DNA of 64,000 bases, from contig VIIQ02000153.1 in NCBI GenBank assembly GCA_007449985.2, positions 124,001 through 188,000 on the forward strand. Reading direction: 5' to 3'. The DNA is from Desmodesmus armatus. Its lineage: Eukaryota > Chlorophyta > Chlorophyceae > Sphaeropleales > Scenedesmaceae. Below, piece by piece: positions 11,772 to 24,149 of the stretch (position 1 is its first letter; the number at the start of each line of letters is the position of its first letter). The notes below the pieces were generated by a model. It searched no databases. It had not been told where the DNA came from and saw only the letters and a program-made list of their open reading frames with translations. The translations under genes were made by a program, and so were the position numbers.

Positions 11772-12345
11772 CTGGCAGGGCCGACGCCAACAGCAGCAAG
11801 AGCAGCAGCAGCAACCGTCAGCACCTTTGCGGACAAACCATGCACGTCGACCCGCCAATCCCTCTCAGCACGCTCCACAACCCATCACTCACAGCACAGC
11901 ACCGCCCGCAGCACCATCTGCACAGCCGCTGCGCCTTACCTACAGCAGCAACAGCAGCAGCAGCAGCGGCAGCGGCAGGGCTAGCATGCCCTCAGGGGGC
12001 CACACTGTGCTGCCAGAACCAAGTCAGCGCAGTGAGCGGCAGCAGGAGGGTGCTGTGGTGGCAGATGCTGTCATCTGGCCGTCACAAGCTGTGGCAGGAC
12101 CGCTGCCGCAAGGGACAGCCACATCGGCACATCAGCAGAAGCAGCAGTCAGCTGTCTCAGCAGTCTCACCCACAACTTCTCTTGTTTGCATGCTTCACAC
12201 AACAGCGCCCGGTGCACCATTTGCACAGCCGCCTCAACTCACCCACAGCAGCAGCAGGGCTAGTATTCCCCTAGGGGCCTACACTGTAATGCCAGCACCG
12301 CCTCAGCTCAGTGAGCTGACGGCTCTGCTGCTGCTCAGTGAGTAG
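8565..12345 (+). CDS. Protein kinase with very long Gln/Ser/Ala-rich tail
   Basis: A divergent Ser/Thr-type protein kinase. Exons 8565-8708, 8912-9184 and 9769-12345 are all joined in phase 0, giving about 997 residues. The first ATG follows an in-frame TGA. The N-lobe includes RIWLDDKLMGVEKVW (probable ATP-binding Lys in VEK) and FINEIKGG (candidate helix-C Glu). The catalytic loop is HRDIKPEN at residues 143-150; the metal-binding motif is DLG at 164-166 instead of DFG. The activation segment lacks a clear APE. The catalytic domain ends near residue 330. The rest is low-complexity: poly-Gln, poly-Ser, poly-Ala and His/Gln/Trp-rich repeats, probably disordered. The subfamily and substrate cannot be named. 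The frame ends at TAG 12343-12345 but is open again directly after it (see next entries). Confidence 0.72.
9321..9479 (+). other. Open 159-nt phase-0 cassette, possible alternative kinase exon
   Basis: Between the kinase exons ending RMHDE and beginning GLLHRDIKPEN lies a stop-free 53-codon segment flanked by ctgcag and gtaaca, in phase 0 on both sides. Skipping it gives the canonical HDEGLLHRDIKPEN. Including it inserts DYHRVGPSNIG and 42 more residues directly before the catalytic loop. DYHRVGPSNIG looks like a degenerate HRDxxPSNI loop, so the cassette may be an old exon copy, a regulated exon or simply intron. Confidence 0.4.
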
Positions 12346-13200
<855 letters not shown>

Positions 13201-13412
13201 TGAGGGTACTGGGTTGGCATAGGATTCGAGCTGTTGGCATCAGCAGCAGCTGCATAGAGGTGACCTATTCACTGAACCCTGCTGCTGCTCAGCAGGGCAT
13301 GCGTGTGGTGGACAGCGTGCTCTTGGCAAGAATTTACTGCTTATTGTACTCACTCAGCAAACCCTGCTGCTGCACAGCACATCAGTGCATGCGGTGCTTA
13401 CACTGCTTTCAG

Positions 13413-13523
13413 GGAAGGCGCCGGCAGTACTATGAAAGTATGAAAGTGTCGGGGCTGGTGCTCACCTTGATGAGCATCATCCTTGCTGGCTGGATTCTCC
13501 TTTGCTTTGAATCCCTGTTTTGA
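13413..13523 (+). CDS. Possible terminal exon with a C-terminal membrane helix
   Basis: After an acceptor (ctttcag at 13406-13412), a 37-codon frame encodes GRRRQYYESMKVSG followed by LVLTLMSIILAGWILLCF and a stop. Positive charges before one hydrophobic helix at the very end is the pattern of a tail anchor. It could be the last exon of the kinase gene, making the kinase membrane-bound, but I could not fix the upstream donor. TGTAA occurs at 13961-13965 and 13980-13984. Confidence 0.4.
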   Translation, partial: GRRRQYYESMKVSGLVLTLMSIILAGWILLCFESLF

Positions 13524-13960
13524 TCCCCCATATCTTGGTCATTATGATGATCAGCGTATGCTTGGCTTGATCTCTGAATGGCATTGCTGCAGACAGATCT
13601 TGAATGTGTATATGTACAGTGCTCAACATTACTTGTCTCGTGAGGTGTTTTGGTTGACTGGCCGTCCACCTGGAGGATAGGCAGGATCCTTGGGGCTGGA
13701 TGTGTGGCTTTCTGCCAAGCCATGTGGTCGTGATGTGTGGCTGCCGGTGGTTGCTTATGACGCGCTCCCACAGACTTGGTGTGTACGGCGCTGCCAGCTG
13801 GGATTGATGCTTCAAGTGTGTTGCAAGGGCGTGACCGGTAAGATGTTGTTTGTGTTGGTGACATGGCTGGTTTGGTGAGACGCTGTGAGCACCAATCAAT
13901 AATGTTTCGACACCTTCCTTCATCTTCTGGCCTTGGGTTCCCGGTGAACTCAATGGTTAC

Positions 13961-13984
13961 TGTAACGCCTGCAGTGCTTTGTAA
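13961..13984 (+). terminator. Candidate green-algal polyadenylation signals (two TGTAA)
   Basis: TGTAA at 13961-13965 and 13980-13984 lie about 440-460 nt after the stop of the putative tail-anchor exon. TGTAA is the usual chlorophycean polyadenylation motif; the distance is long but plausible for a 3' UTR. Confidence 0.35.
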
Positions 13985-15870
13985 ACGTTTTTGCTGGAAG
14001 CCAAATGCCCTTGATGTCATTGATGCCATTGATCAGAGACGTCAGGGACCGGGTCACTAGTGACCCACTACACTGGCCCATCACCTTGTCAGCATTATGC
14101 TGCTGCTGCTGGCTTCGAACTGTTAGCAGTCTGGGTGATAGGTTCTTCTGTTGCCCTGCAGTGTGCGTGCATGGCATTGGCTTCAATCAGCAGGAGGGCA
14201 GGGGCCTGTGGTTGCTGTGTTCTGCAGGGCGCAGGGCAGCAGCGACGCAGACATCCAGACGAAACGGGAGCAGCAGCTGCAGTAGTTGCTGCTGCTAGAC
14301 AGCAACAGCAGCGCTGTTTGGGCCGCCAGTGCAGCACAGGCTTGGCGTGCACGATGACTAGCCTACCGGATTGCCTGCAGAGTCTCCCCTAGCAGGTGTT
14401 GCATGAGGGCTGTTGTTTGCGGCACAGCTGGGGTTGTTGGTGTTCACAGTGGACGTTGTGACGGCAGCCCTCATGAAACAGTGCTACCAGATTGGCCGAT
14501 GCGCTTTCAGGCTGGCCAGCGTAAAATGTGCAGGGCTGTTGATCATCATGTTTTAACTCTTGCTGATCATCACTTCCACGCAGATGGTTTGGGCACAAGC
14601 GTTGGTGTAGTAGGAAGTGTTGAGTGCACGGTCAGGCTCGCTCAGCAACAGTGTGATTGACATTGAATCATGCTGGTTAAATTGTAACACCTGGCAGCCG
14701 GCGGTTGCGTCCAATGCTGTGTCCTGCAGACACGGTTGACAGGCTGCAACTTGCAGCAGTATATGCCATATGGTCAAGGGGTTCAATTTCATGTAAGCAG
14801 TTGCTTCATGCAACTACCTGCTTCTGTTCACAGATCAGTACTATTTTCTATGTGGGTTATCAAGTCACTCACGCAAATCCTCAGTTCTGTGCTGGCAAGG
14901 GATAGATTGTCTGCAAGGCGAGTTACTTCACGGGGAGGCTCAGCACAATGAGTTCAGCACATCTGTTACCACACCAGCCCCATCCTGCAACCAAAATTCT
15001 CCAAGCACAATCCTGCAATTGCGGCAGTCCTGCACACCCATCCTGCAACCCCAGCAGAAAGCACCAACAAACCCTCCCACCAGCTGACACATCAACCAGG
15101 TGTACAGCAAGCATACTCGAAACAGGCACCACAGCCACATATCATTGAAAAGAGCTGGCAGAGTCTGCACACCCTGCGCCTCCTTCACACAGCCATTGCT
15201 GATAGGTCCACCACTGAGGCCTTGCCCTGCATAGCCCTCACACGTCACTCCAAACCCACCACCAGCACAGCCCTTCAAACACGGTTCCTGCACAACCATG
15301 TGCCCACCAAGTGCCAGCCGTTCTGCACAGCCAGCCACCAACATAGCTGCTGCAGGAGGCAAGGGGAGCCCGACCACCACCGCCCACACCCCTCTAGGGC
15401 AACGGCGGCTGGGCCACCCCTAGACCATACCCTGCAATGCAACTTTCCTCAGCCTGCAGTCATACAAACACCTACAGCTGTAACCTAAGCCTGCAGCCAT
15501 ACAAGCACCTACAGCTGCAGGCAGCACCCACCAAACTCCAGCAAAATTCGGCTACAACACCGCAGGCTCAGCAAGTCAAAGCACGCCCAATCCCAAGACG
15601 ATACAGCTGCTGCAGGACAGACAGACAAGAGTGGCCCAGCACAGCCACCCACACCACCCCAAGGGAGCTGCCAATCGGACCACAACATGGCCCTGCAATG
15701 CAACCATCGCCCACAACAGTCCGAGAAGCATCTGCAGCTGATGAAGCGGTCAGGCGCAGGGTAGCCCGCCTGTGACACACATAACACTACACACAGCACC
15801 CAGCCACCATCCCAAGCAACTCCTTCACACAACCCTGCCCAAGTACAGAAAGCCTCTGCCAAGCCTGTGC
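13985..15870. other. Gene-poor stretch
   Basis: No exon chain could be built. The sequence has short diverged direct repeats around ccctgcaatgcaac (15431 and 15691) and scattered CAG/CTG runs. Open frames here are short and differ little between strands. Confidence 0.5.
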
Positions 15871-16980
15871 AGTCCTGCAAACCTCACGAGCAGCACAGAC
15901 CATGCAGGGGGATGCATGGGCGCTGCTGTGACTGCCAAACCCCAAAGCACACGTCCTGCAAACCTCACCAGCAGCACAGACCATACAGGGGGATGCATGC
16001 GCGCCGCTGTGACTGCCAACCACAAACCATGAGTCCTGCAAACCTCACGAGCAGCACAGACTATACAGGGATATGCATGGGCACCGCTGTGACTGCCAAC
16101 CACAAACGACAAGCCCTGCAAACATCACCAGCAGCACTGCCATGTAGGGGGGTACATGCGCACCGCTATGACTGCCAAACCCCAAACCACAAGTCCTGCA
16201 AACCTCACAAGCAGCACCGACCATGCAGGGGGATGCATGCGCACCGCTGTGACTGCCAACCACAAACCACAAGTCCTGCAGACATCACCAGCAGCACAGC
16301 CATGCATGGGGGTGCACGCGCGCCGCTGTGACTGCCAAAACCCCAAACCACAAGTCCTGCAAACGTCACGAGTAGCACACACCATGCAGGGGGGCGCATG
16401 GGCGCTGCTGTGACTGCCAACCACAACGACAAGTCCTGCAAACGTCACGAGCAGCACACCCTACACAGGGGAATGCATGGGCGCCGCTGTGACTGCCAAC
16501 CACAAACCACAAGTCCTGCAAACCTCATGAGCAGCACAGACCATACAGGGGGATGCATGGGTGCCGCTGTGACTGCCAACCACAAACTACAAGTCCTGCA
16601 AACCTCATGAGCAGCACAGACCATACAGGGGGATGCATGGGCGCCGCTATGACTGCAAACCACAAACCACAAGTCCTGCAGACATCACCAGCAGCACTGC
16701 CATGTAGGGGGGTACATGCGCGCCGCTAGGGTTGCCAGACCCCAAACCACAAGTCCTGCAAACATCACTAGCAGCACAGCCATGCATGGGAGTGCACGCG
16801 CGCCGCTGCGACTGCCAAAACCCCAAACGACAAGTCCTACAAACATCACCAGCACTGCCATGCAGGGGGGTACATGCGCGCCGCTAGGACTGCCAAACCG
16901 CATACCACAAGTCCTGCAGACATCACTAGCAGCACAGACCATTGCCAAATGGGGCATGCATGCTGCCGCGCTGCTGTGAC
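15871..16980. repeat. 80-bp minisatellite, 14 units
   Basis: Units begin with tcctgcaaacctcac, continue agcagcacagaccat, gcatgggcgccgctgtgact and end gccaaccacaaaccacaag. Starts are near 15872, 15954, 16034, 16114, 16194, 16274, 16355, 16434, 16514, 16594, 16674, 16754, 16835 and 16912. Variants alternate between two sub-types (cagaccatacagggggatgc and cactgccatgtaggggggta), suggesting higher-order expansion. Confidence 0.93.
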
Positions 16981-18340
16981 CCATACACTACAACCAGCCG
17001 CAACCAACTACTAGCAGCGCATGCTGTGCCGTGCAGGGCAAGAGGCTGCTGCTGTCAGGTCGCTCTGCACCTCAAAACCAAACAACCCGCCAACTCCGCC
17101 ACCCACTGAACTGTGCTGTGGCAAGACACCATGCTGCGCCACACAGTCCTTCAACCTCTGACTCCCAGAGTCACGTGTCAGTACAGCCGAGGCTGCGATC
17201 ACTAGCCCTGCCAGCAGCCAGACCCTCAGAGAGTCGCTAAACAAGCAAAGCCATCCTGCCAATCACGCCAGCCTTGCCGCAGCCTGCCACACAGGCATCG
17301 AACACTCCAACATGCACAACACGCCCCCACGTGTCGGCACACAGACACAGAACGTGTCTGATCCGCTGCCAATCAGTGCCAGCAGAAACCACACACAAAC
17401 ACAACCTGCAACAAGGGATGCAGGCACCACTTGCTTTTTTTTGTATTTTGTCGGTTTTGTATTTTTTTGGTTTTGTATTTTTTTCTGTACTGCTGTGAAC
17501 CACAGCCTCAAAAAAACCAAGGACAGCATACAGCAACCAACCCAGCAACCCACATGAAGGGATCATGCAAGCCAGACAGGCACTAGGGCTGCTGGGTTCC
17601 ATACCACGCCCAACAACCAGCCCAGCCCCTACCTACACACCAGAGACACTGGGACCCCGAACTCAAACGTCCAAGCAGCGACACCAGCGCACATGCTGGC
17701 CGCAGCAACGCTGCATATCTGCAGCTGAAACTGCCTCTCATGCTGATCCCCGCAACTCAACAACACTGCACATCAAATTGGCACACCGACTATGCCCTGT
17801 GCCCATGCCCTGCCTTGGCCTCCATTGGTGGATCCATGGCATGTAAACCCTGGGCCCTCCTGTGCCGTCCTTGCTGGGCACACCAAACACTCCATAGCGC
17901 CTCAAGCCCATACACCCCAACTTCTATACTGTGCTGGAGCCCATTTGACGCCTTGTTGCGCCTCCTTTTGTTGCTTCAGCTTGAGGGGTGCCGCTGCCGC
18001 TGCTCTTGCGGGTCTTGGCCGGCAGAGGCCTGCAGCTTGTGGCTCCCAGGGACGTGCATGGCTGGTAGTGCGCCGATGCAAGGGCAAAAGCATCCCTACC
18101 TAGCAAATAGCAGTTGGACAACACAGCACAAGTAGTGAGGACAGGTTAACGCGTGGCTGTACCTTTGCTTCAAAGCACGAAACATGTCCAGCTGCGACAC
18201 AACTGTCTATCAGACAAGAATTACCTGCTGCAATACAGCTGCAACTGACTGACCCTGACAGCCTGCATGCGCAGCACCCAGCATCAGGCTCAACCCCTAC
18301 TGAACGTACATGCCGGACTTGCATCCCAGATGCACCTCAC
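16981..18340. other. Gene-poor stretch with a T-rich patch
   Basis: No gene is supported. A T-rich patch with three TTTTGTATTTT-like repeats lies at about 17432-17490. Open frames on both strands are short and unremarkable. Confidence 0.45.
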
Positions 18341-19211
18341 CTTTGCAGCTGGAAGCTTGATTGCATAGGTAGTTCCTGTGGTAAATGGCTCTTGTGATGT
18401 GTTGATCAGGCCTCAATTGTGCCAGGTGAAGGGACCTCCATGCTGCTTCCACTTGCGTGATGCGGTGATGCAGCTGCCAAAAGCTCACATGCTGCTGTTG
18501 GCTGGTTGGCTGGCGTGGGCGCACTAAGGTCCACACAGGGCAGTAGAGGCCCTGCACACACACATACACACAGACATGCAGCGAACAGGGGTGAGTGGCA
18601 GGCACACAAGCAGCTTTGCCTGTAGTTCAGACAGGGCGGCTGCACAGGCTGGTCTATCGCCCAGACACATGCTGGCAGACCCACATGCTGCGATGTCAAC
18701 TCAACCCTTCACCTGCACAACATACCCTAAGTCCAGCACACACCCAGCCCAGTGCTGGACCTCACCTTCAAGGCTGGTAGCCTGGTTGCATGGACTCCAT
18801 CAGATGCGGATCCTCAAGTCTTGATACACCTTGCCAGGGCTTGCCGAGGAGGCGACAACTGCTGCTGCCACTTGCGACCGTTGCCAGAGATGCAGCAGGG
18901 CTCCTGCAGGACAGCATGCACACAGACAGCAGGCAAGGGAGTCAGCACAACATACACACGTGAAGCAGAAGGCAGCCAGCAAGAGTGGCTGTCGTTCACC
19001 AACAGTGCTATGCATCTGCTGGTGTGCTGACTGAAACCTTCTAACTGCAATCGCAGCGCCTAGCAGCCACACCTGAAGCGGTCCCTGCCTGCAGCTGCAC
19101 CCTACCTCTAGGCGCGAAGCCTGGTCTGCATGTAGATTCCATGTATATCCTCATGGTCTTGAACTCCGGGAAAGAAGTCCCAGTGATGTCGCCATGTGCG
19201 AGTTGCCAGTA
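18341..19211 (-). repeat. Three related exon-like segments with donors
   Basis: Segments at 19106-19211, 18766-18903 and 18341 to about 18550 align on the minus strand: tggcaactcgcacatggc versus tggcaacggtcgcaagtggc, then gaccatgaggat versus gacttgaggat, then catgcagaccaggct versus catgcaaccaggct. Each ends at gtgagg or gtaggg. Only the 19106-19211 copy has a clean open frame through the donor; the 18766 copy runs into TGA just before it. Confidence 0.6.
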
Positions 19212-22200
19212 CTACATGTAGTACCTGCAGCACACAAACATTCGCGCGCACAGCCAAAAGGGGTCAGCAGGGGAAAACCTCAGCACACATGGACACAAGC
19301 TGCCACATCACTGACTGCCCAAGCAACAGCATGTGCCAAGCCTCAACCTCACTAGATTTCTCCAGCACTCCAAGTACACCCCTGCTGGGAAGCTGCAGGT
19401 TACGATCAAGCGCACTGCACCCTAGCGGTCAGAACACACCCCAAAGTTGCCCCGCCTACCCACCTTCTGGCTGGTTCCTGTCTGCTTGCATTGGTTGCCC
19501 AGCGCATGGTTGACGCGCATGCTCCACTGCTGGGTGTGGCTGCTGCGTATTGCGCAGCTTGCCAACACCGCGCGCACCTCTGCGCAGCGCAGGCGCTGTT
19601 GTGAAGGCTGCTGCCCCGACTCCGCCCTACCTTCGGCCCAGGGGACTGCGGATCACTTCTTTTGTTGAAGAGGGCTGCGGCCGGTGGGAGTCAGGTGCCT
19701 AGGGAGGGGGCCACGGGGCTTGCTCTTTCGCTGGGCCTGGCGGGCATGGCCTGAGCCAAGTACCAGGGCGGCCAGACATTTTCAACGTCAACAACACTCA
19801 CAACTCCACGCGCAACGCCCGCACCCATCACCGCCCACACCCACCTCACTGCCCCAGGACCACAAACGATGCAATCTCCGGCTAAGGGCTGCCGCTGCCG
19901 CAGCTGCGTGGTGTGCATGGTGCAAGGCAGGAGATTGCAAGTGGACATGGTAACATGCAGGAGGCTTTCAGGTGGGCATCTTGCAAAGCCGGGGATTGCA
20001 GCATGCAGGCAGAGGGCTGTCATGCGACATTGTGCGCAAGGCAGGTCGTACCTGTCGATGCCATGCGCTTGCAAGTGCTTAGCTGACGTGTCCAGCGGTG
20101 AGCGACGGACAATAGCGGTGATCCTGGAGCAGCCCAACCAACCACCCCCGAGGACGCGCAACAGCACACCAACACAACAACACTCAGAGCAGAGGCGCCC
20201 GCAGCAATGGGGCTTTTGGCCCCATCTCAGGTGGGTTTCAGGTTACAGCCTGCCCACCTGACCACACTGCCACCCAGGTCTCCCTGACCCCCAGGGAAAC
20301 AAGTTTCCCCACCTTACCTCGGTGCCCGGCGGCTGTACAGCACATGTCTGTATGCCCTGCTGCAGCCCGTTGAATGGGCTGCCTTCAAAGTAATCCACCG
20401 CCCCCCTGCCTACTCACCGGGCTTCATTGCCGGGAAGATGCGCCTCCTCCACTTGAGCGCCATACTGTACACAAGGGGGAAGCAAGCAGGGCAGCAGGTA
20501 TGAAGTGAGGAGCAGAGCACTGTACATGTCTGCAGCAAATGCTAAGGCTGTGCTGGTGTGAGAAGCGCAGGACAAGTGACGGGGATCCATCAGCGCCTAA
20601 GAGGCAGGCCAGCACAGCTGCTACTTTGTCAACAACCACACGGTCGCTGTCCTGCTGCCGCGCGCACTCAAAAGAACAGCCCCAGCACACCCATGTTGGC
20701 CCCTGCACTCACTTGCTGCGCGGAGTTGCTGCGTATCCCTGCACCATGCAGGGGCCGCTCCAGCTGGCGTACGATGTCGCCGCTGGTACAGGCAAGGCCA
20801 GTGGCCCGTTGTGTTAAGTTTGGGCTGGCAGGGTGGAAGCTACACCCTGGAAGTCCTTGGTGCTGCTCTAAAGGCACGCAGTCTGGATTGTGATAGTCCA
20901 CTGCCGGCCACTGTCGGCCGCTTGGTGAACATTACAGAAGAACAGACAAAGGTTGACCTGCAGGCGGCAACATCAGGAGGGCAAAGTGCAGGACAATACA
21001 TACAGTGTGAGACAAGCTGCACGTCAAGACGTTGTAAGTTGATCAGGCGCAGATAGATGCGGACAGTGCATCAATGATGCTCTGACGTTGGCGTTGGTGT
21101 TCAGGTGCATGAGGCATGCCTGCCGAAAGAACACAGCCAGTGTGCTGCACACAGACAAACAAAACTGCAGTACATGACAGGACAGCGCAGCGTGGCGTAC
21201 ACAGCACCAATTCAAGGCCTGACCTTCATTGCAGCAAGCTCCAGGCTTGTGGCTGTCCCACCCACATGGATTGCCAGGGGCGGTGATGCCACAGGTTGCA
21301 GCTGGGAAGGATGCCCTTCGTTCCACTTGATGAGGGGAGCCACGGCCACTGCCGGCCGATAGCGGACTACCCACATAAATTGTACGAAGAGGGGACCTGA
21401 AGACAGAAATATTGGGAGAGGTGGGATTGCAGGGCACGAATCTGGAGTGTGAGAAGCTGCAGATCAGGAGAGGCTCTGTGACTCAGGCGCACAAAGTTGC
21501 CGCCAAACTGTCTCTGCCGCTGGTGTGACAACAAGCTGTGCTGAGGCCATGCATGCCCTTGCGCTGCAGGAGACAATCAGCATGCTGCACAACAAACACA
21601 GAGGATTGCGGGTGCAGGACAGGACGGGTCAGGGTGCCACACACAGCAGCAGTCCATGCCTCACCTTCTGCAGCAGGCTTCAGCCTTTGGGCTGCCCCAC
21701 GGATGTGGGTTGCCAGGGCAGGCGGGTGAAGACTTTGCCTCGACGTTCACTTGACGATGGAGTCCACGGCCACTGTCGGCCGTATCTGGACAACCAACAA
21801 GCTTGACGAGGGGCTGCCAAAGGCAGCTGCAGAGGTGTAGAGGTGTGCAGTTGGTGGGAAGTCCACTGCGGCCGCATCCAGCCACGTCTGTGGACACCCA
21901 CATAACTGTACGATGTGACCTGCCGACAGGGAAGGGAATGGGAGTGCAGGGCGCAACATGCACAGGGTGAGCAGCTGCAGGTGAGGACAGCATCTGTAAA
22001 TAAGCGCTCACAACATCTGCCAGTGCTGCTTTGGAGCTTTCAAGAGGCTGCTGAGGCATGCTGGTAGGGCCATGTTGATAAGGCCATGCTGAAAGGTAAG
22101 AGTGACCGCGGAGCCCGAACTGGATAGAGACCAGCGAACACATCCATGCAGGGGTTGCTTCAGCTGGACAGCATCCTGCCAACCATCACCTTGACGCCAT

Positions 22201-24149
22201 AGGCAGCAGGACATCATCACCCACCTTGCGCCCACGGCCTGCCCGAATGCTTGTCCGTCCGATTGTCGAGCTGGTGTCCAGCATGTTCCTCAACCTGCCG
22301 ATCAAGTCTGGGCTCTGCCGCTGCCAGCTGACACCCAGGACTTGCTGCCTTCCTGTCCCTTCAAGCTGCAAGTTGTGCCATCTACGGGGCTTGAAGGCTG
22401 TATTCATGTCGTTTCTGTGATGCTACGGGCTGTCCATCCCATCTGGAGGTACTGCCTGCTGTGTGCTGCAGCATAGACCTCCTTGAAGACGCCTACGCCC
22501 GCCTGGTGAAGGCTGAGCGACCCTGATAAACGGCAGAGCTGATGTAGGCCAGCGGAACTTGGACAGCAGGCCTGCTGGCGACCTGAGGTGGCAATAGAGG
22601 GTGGATGCAACTGATTTGAGTGCTTGTAGCGCAAAGGACACAGGGCATCGATTATCACAGTTGTCAGGATGATTACTTTTGAACTGATAACATGCCATGT
22701 TGGGGAGTTTCAATCTCAGACAGACTAAGACGCAGCTGAGATCAGAACCTGGATCGTCGCACCTTTTGCGCAGCTTGGCTTGCCAGGTCCACCAGTGTGT
22801 TGACGGCGTCTGTGGATGCAGCCTGCAAGAATTAAGAATGCAGTACATTAGCTGTTGTTGATGACACCCGCCTGGTGACTGTATGCTGTCCTGTGTTTGC
22901 TCCCCATCCACTCAGCGCCAGCGATAAAACAGACACAGAAAATCTCCCAAGCAACCTGAGACCCAGCCTGAAGCCTCCACCATCCTTACCTTGGCTTGCT
23001 CTGCAGCTGGTGACACCCAGCTGGCAACAGCTTCTGCAGCGTCCTGGCAGCCTGAATCAGGCCAAGGTCCAGTGCCTCATTGAACTCCCAGAGGTCCTCA
23101 AGTGTCACGCAGGGGGTGCTGGCACCGCAGTTGCCTGTAGGGCGGGTGGATGATTCGGCATTGGCGCTGCCAGCCTCTGCTGCTTCTGGTGCTGCTGGAG
23201 GTGTGATGTGGTATCTGACCAGCTCTTGCAGGGTGGGGATAGAGCAGCTGATGACAATTGGCTCAGCTACAGTCTCGCTGGGCATTGCAGCTGGGGCCTC
23301 ATCCATTGTGCAGGTTGTGTTGGCTGCTGGTGCTGCTGCCACTGCTGCAAGTGGGACCTCGGGTGCCGCCACGGCCTGCTGCTGCAATGGCTGCTGCTGA
23401 TGCAGGAAAGGGAGGGGCATGGTGATGGTCATTGTGCCTGTTGAGCTGTCCACGGTCAGGTCTGCTGCTGCGGGGTCGATGTGGAAGATGGCAGAGTACG
23501 ACTGCACGGTCTCGCTGAAGAGGCGCTGGGGCAATTGCTCAGGGTTGTACTTTTGATGAGCAGGCCTGTGGAGTGCCAACCTGTCCATGCGGGGCTCCTG
23601 GTGCAGGGGCTGCTGGGTGACATGAGACTCACTCTCATCCTTTGGCTGGGGGCCAAAGGGGCGCACTGCAGGCGCGAACACCTCTGCAAAAGCAGCTACC
23701 AGCTCCCGCATTGCTGCCTTGACCTTGTTCACCGCCAGCATCAGCTTGTGTTGCTGCGCTGTGCTCAACCGCCCAAAAGAGCCTGCCAGCGCTGTGACTG
23801 CGTCGAGGCCGTCTTCAAGGAGCTGCTGACTGGCGTGGGTGGCGCGCTGCACTGCTTCATTGGCATACATGGCATCACCCAGCAGCGCTCCATAGGCGCT
23901 GCGGGCCAGCTGCTGCCCTGACCTGCCCATCCTGTAACCGACTGTTGCTGTCTTGTGCCATGACATGGGGCTGGCAGTCATGCCCACAGTGAAGAAAGTG
24001 TTCTGAGCAATCCGGGCGGAGGGTGACAGGCCGGTGAGCATGTCCTCAAGGCCAACCTCCTGCCCAATATGGACAACACACAGGAACACTGCCAGCGCGA
24101 CCATGAACCGATAGCTCTTAGGCAGCTGCTTCACATCATCTGCACGCAT
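18341..24149 (-). CDS. Unrecognised many-exon gene starting with a signal-anchor protein
   Basis: The first exon (24149 down to 22990) is secure: ATG, 386 full codons, then ag|gtaagg. Residues 14-30 form a hydrophobic signal anchor (YRFMVALAVFLCVVHIG). The remainder is helical (ARSAYGALLGDAMYANEAV, LMLAVNKVKAAMRELVAAF), then Pro/Ala/Gln-rich, then a block with PTLQELVRYHITPPAAPE and LEDLWEFNEALDLG. Candidate downstream exons, each ending at a consensus donor, are near 22223-22355, 21224-21366 (RYRPAVAVAPLIKWNEG), 20715-20800 (SGDIVRQLERPLHGAG), 20420-20465 and 19106-19211 (YWQLAHGDITGTSFPEFK). A good exon-like segment near 22773-22828 (STDAVNTLVDLASQAAQK) does not match the phase of exon 1. 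I recognise no family. The chain beyond exon 1 is tentative and may be more than one gene. Confidence 0.5.
21224..21790 (-). repeat. Exon and its decayed downstream-facing copy
   Basis: Segment 21224-21366 is open, with an AG acceptor and a gtcagg donor. Segment 21665-21790 is a diverged copy (cggccgacagtggccgtgga for cggccggcagtggccgtggc). It keeps the donor but has lost the acceptor AG and carries an in-frame TGA. A third fragment of the same block occurs near 20900-20925. Confidence 0.65.
22990..24149 (-). CDS. First exon of the unrecognised signal-anchor protein
   Basis: This 1160-nt exon is the best-supported coding segment between 13.5 and 25 kb. It runs from ATG at 24149 to a GTAAGG donor. 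It encodes one N-terminal membrane helix with the bulk of the protein predicted on one side. Three blocks of ordinary amphipathic sequence are separated by Gln/Ala/Pro linkers. The short segment HIDPAAADLTVDSSTGTMTI has alternating hydrophobicity typical of beta strands. No catalytic motif is visible. Confidence 0.7.

Noticed and set aside
11125..11814. Leu-rich 229-codon minus-strand frame
   Set aside because: Antisense of CAG repeats (CTG read as Leu) in the kinase tail, not a membrane protein.
15867..16672. Several open frames across the 80-bp minisatellite
   Set aside because: The unit lacks stops in some frames; translation gives only the periodic repeat with no exon signals.
15871..16980. 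CRISPR-like array
   Set aside because: Units are near-identical over their full 80 bp with no unique spacers, and the genome is eukaryotic.
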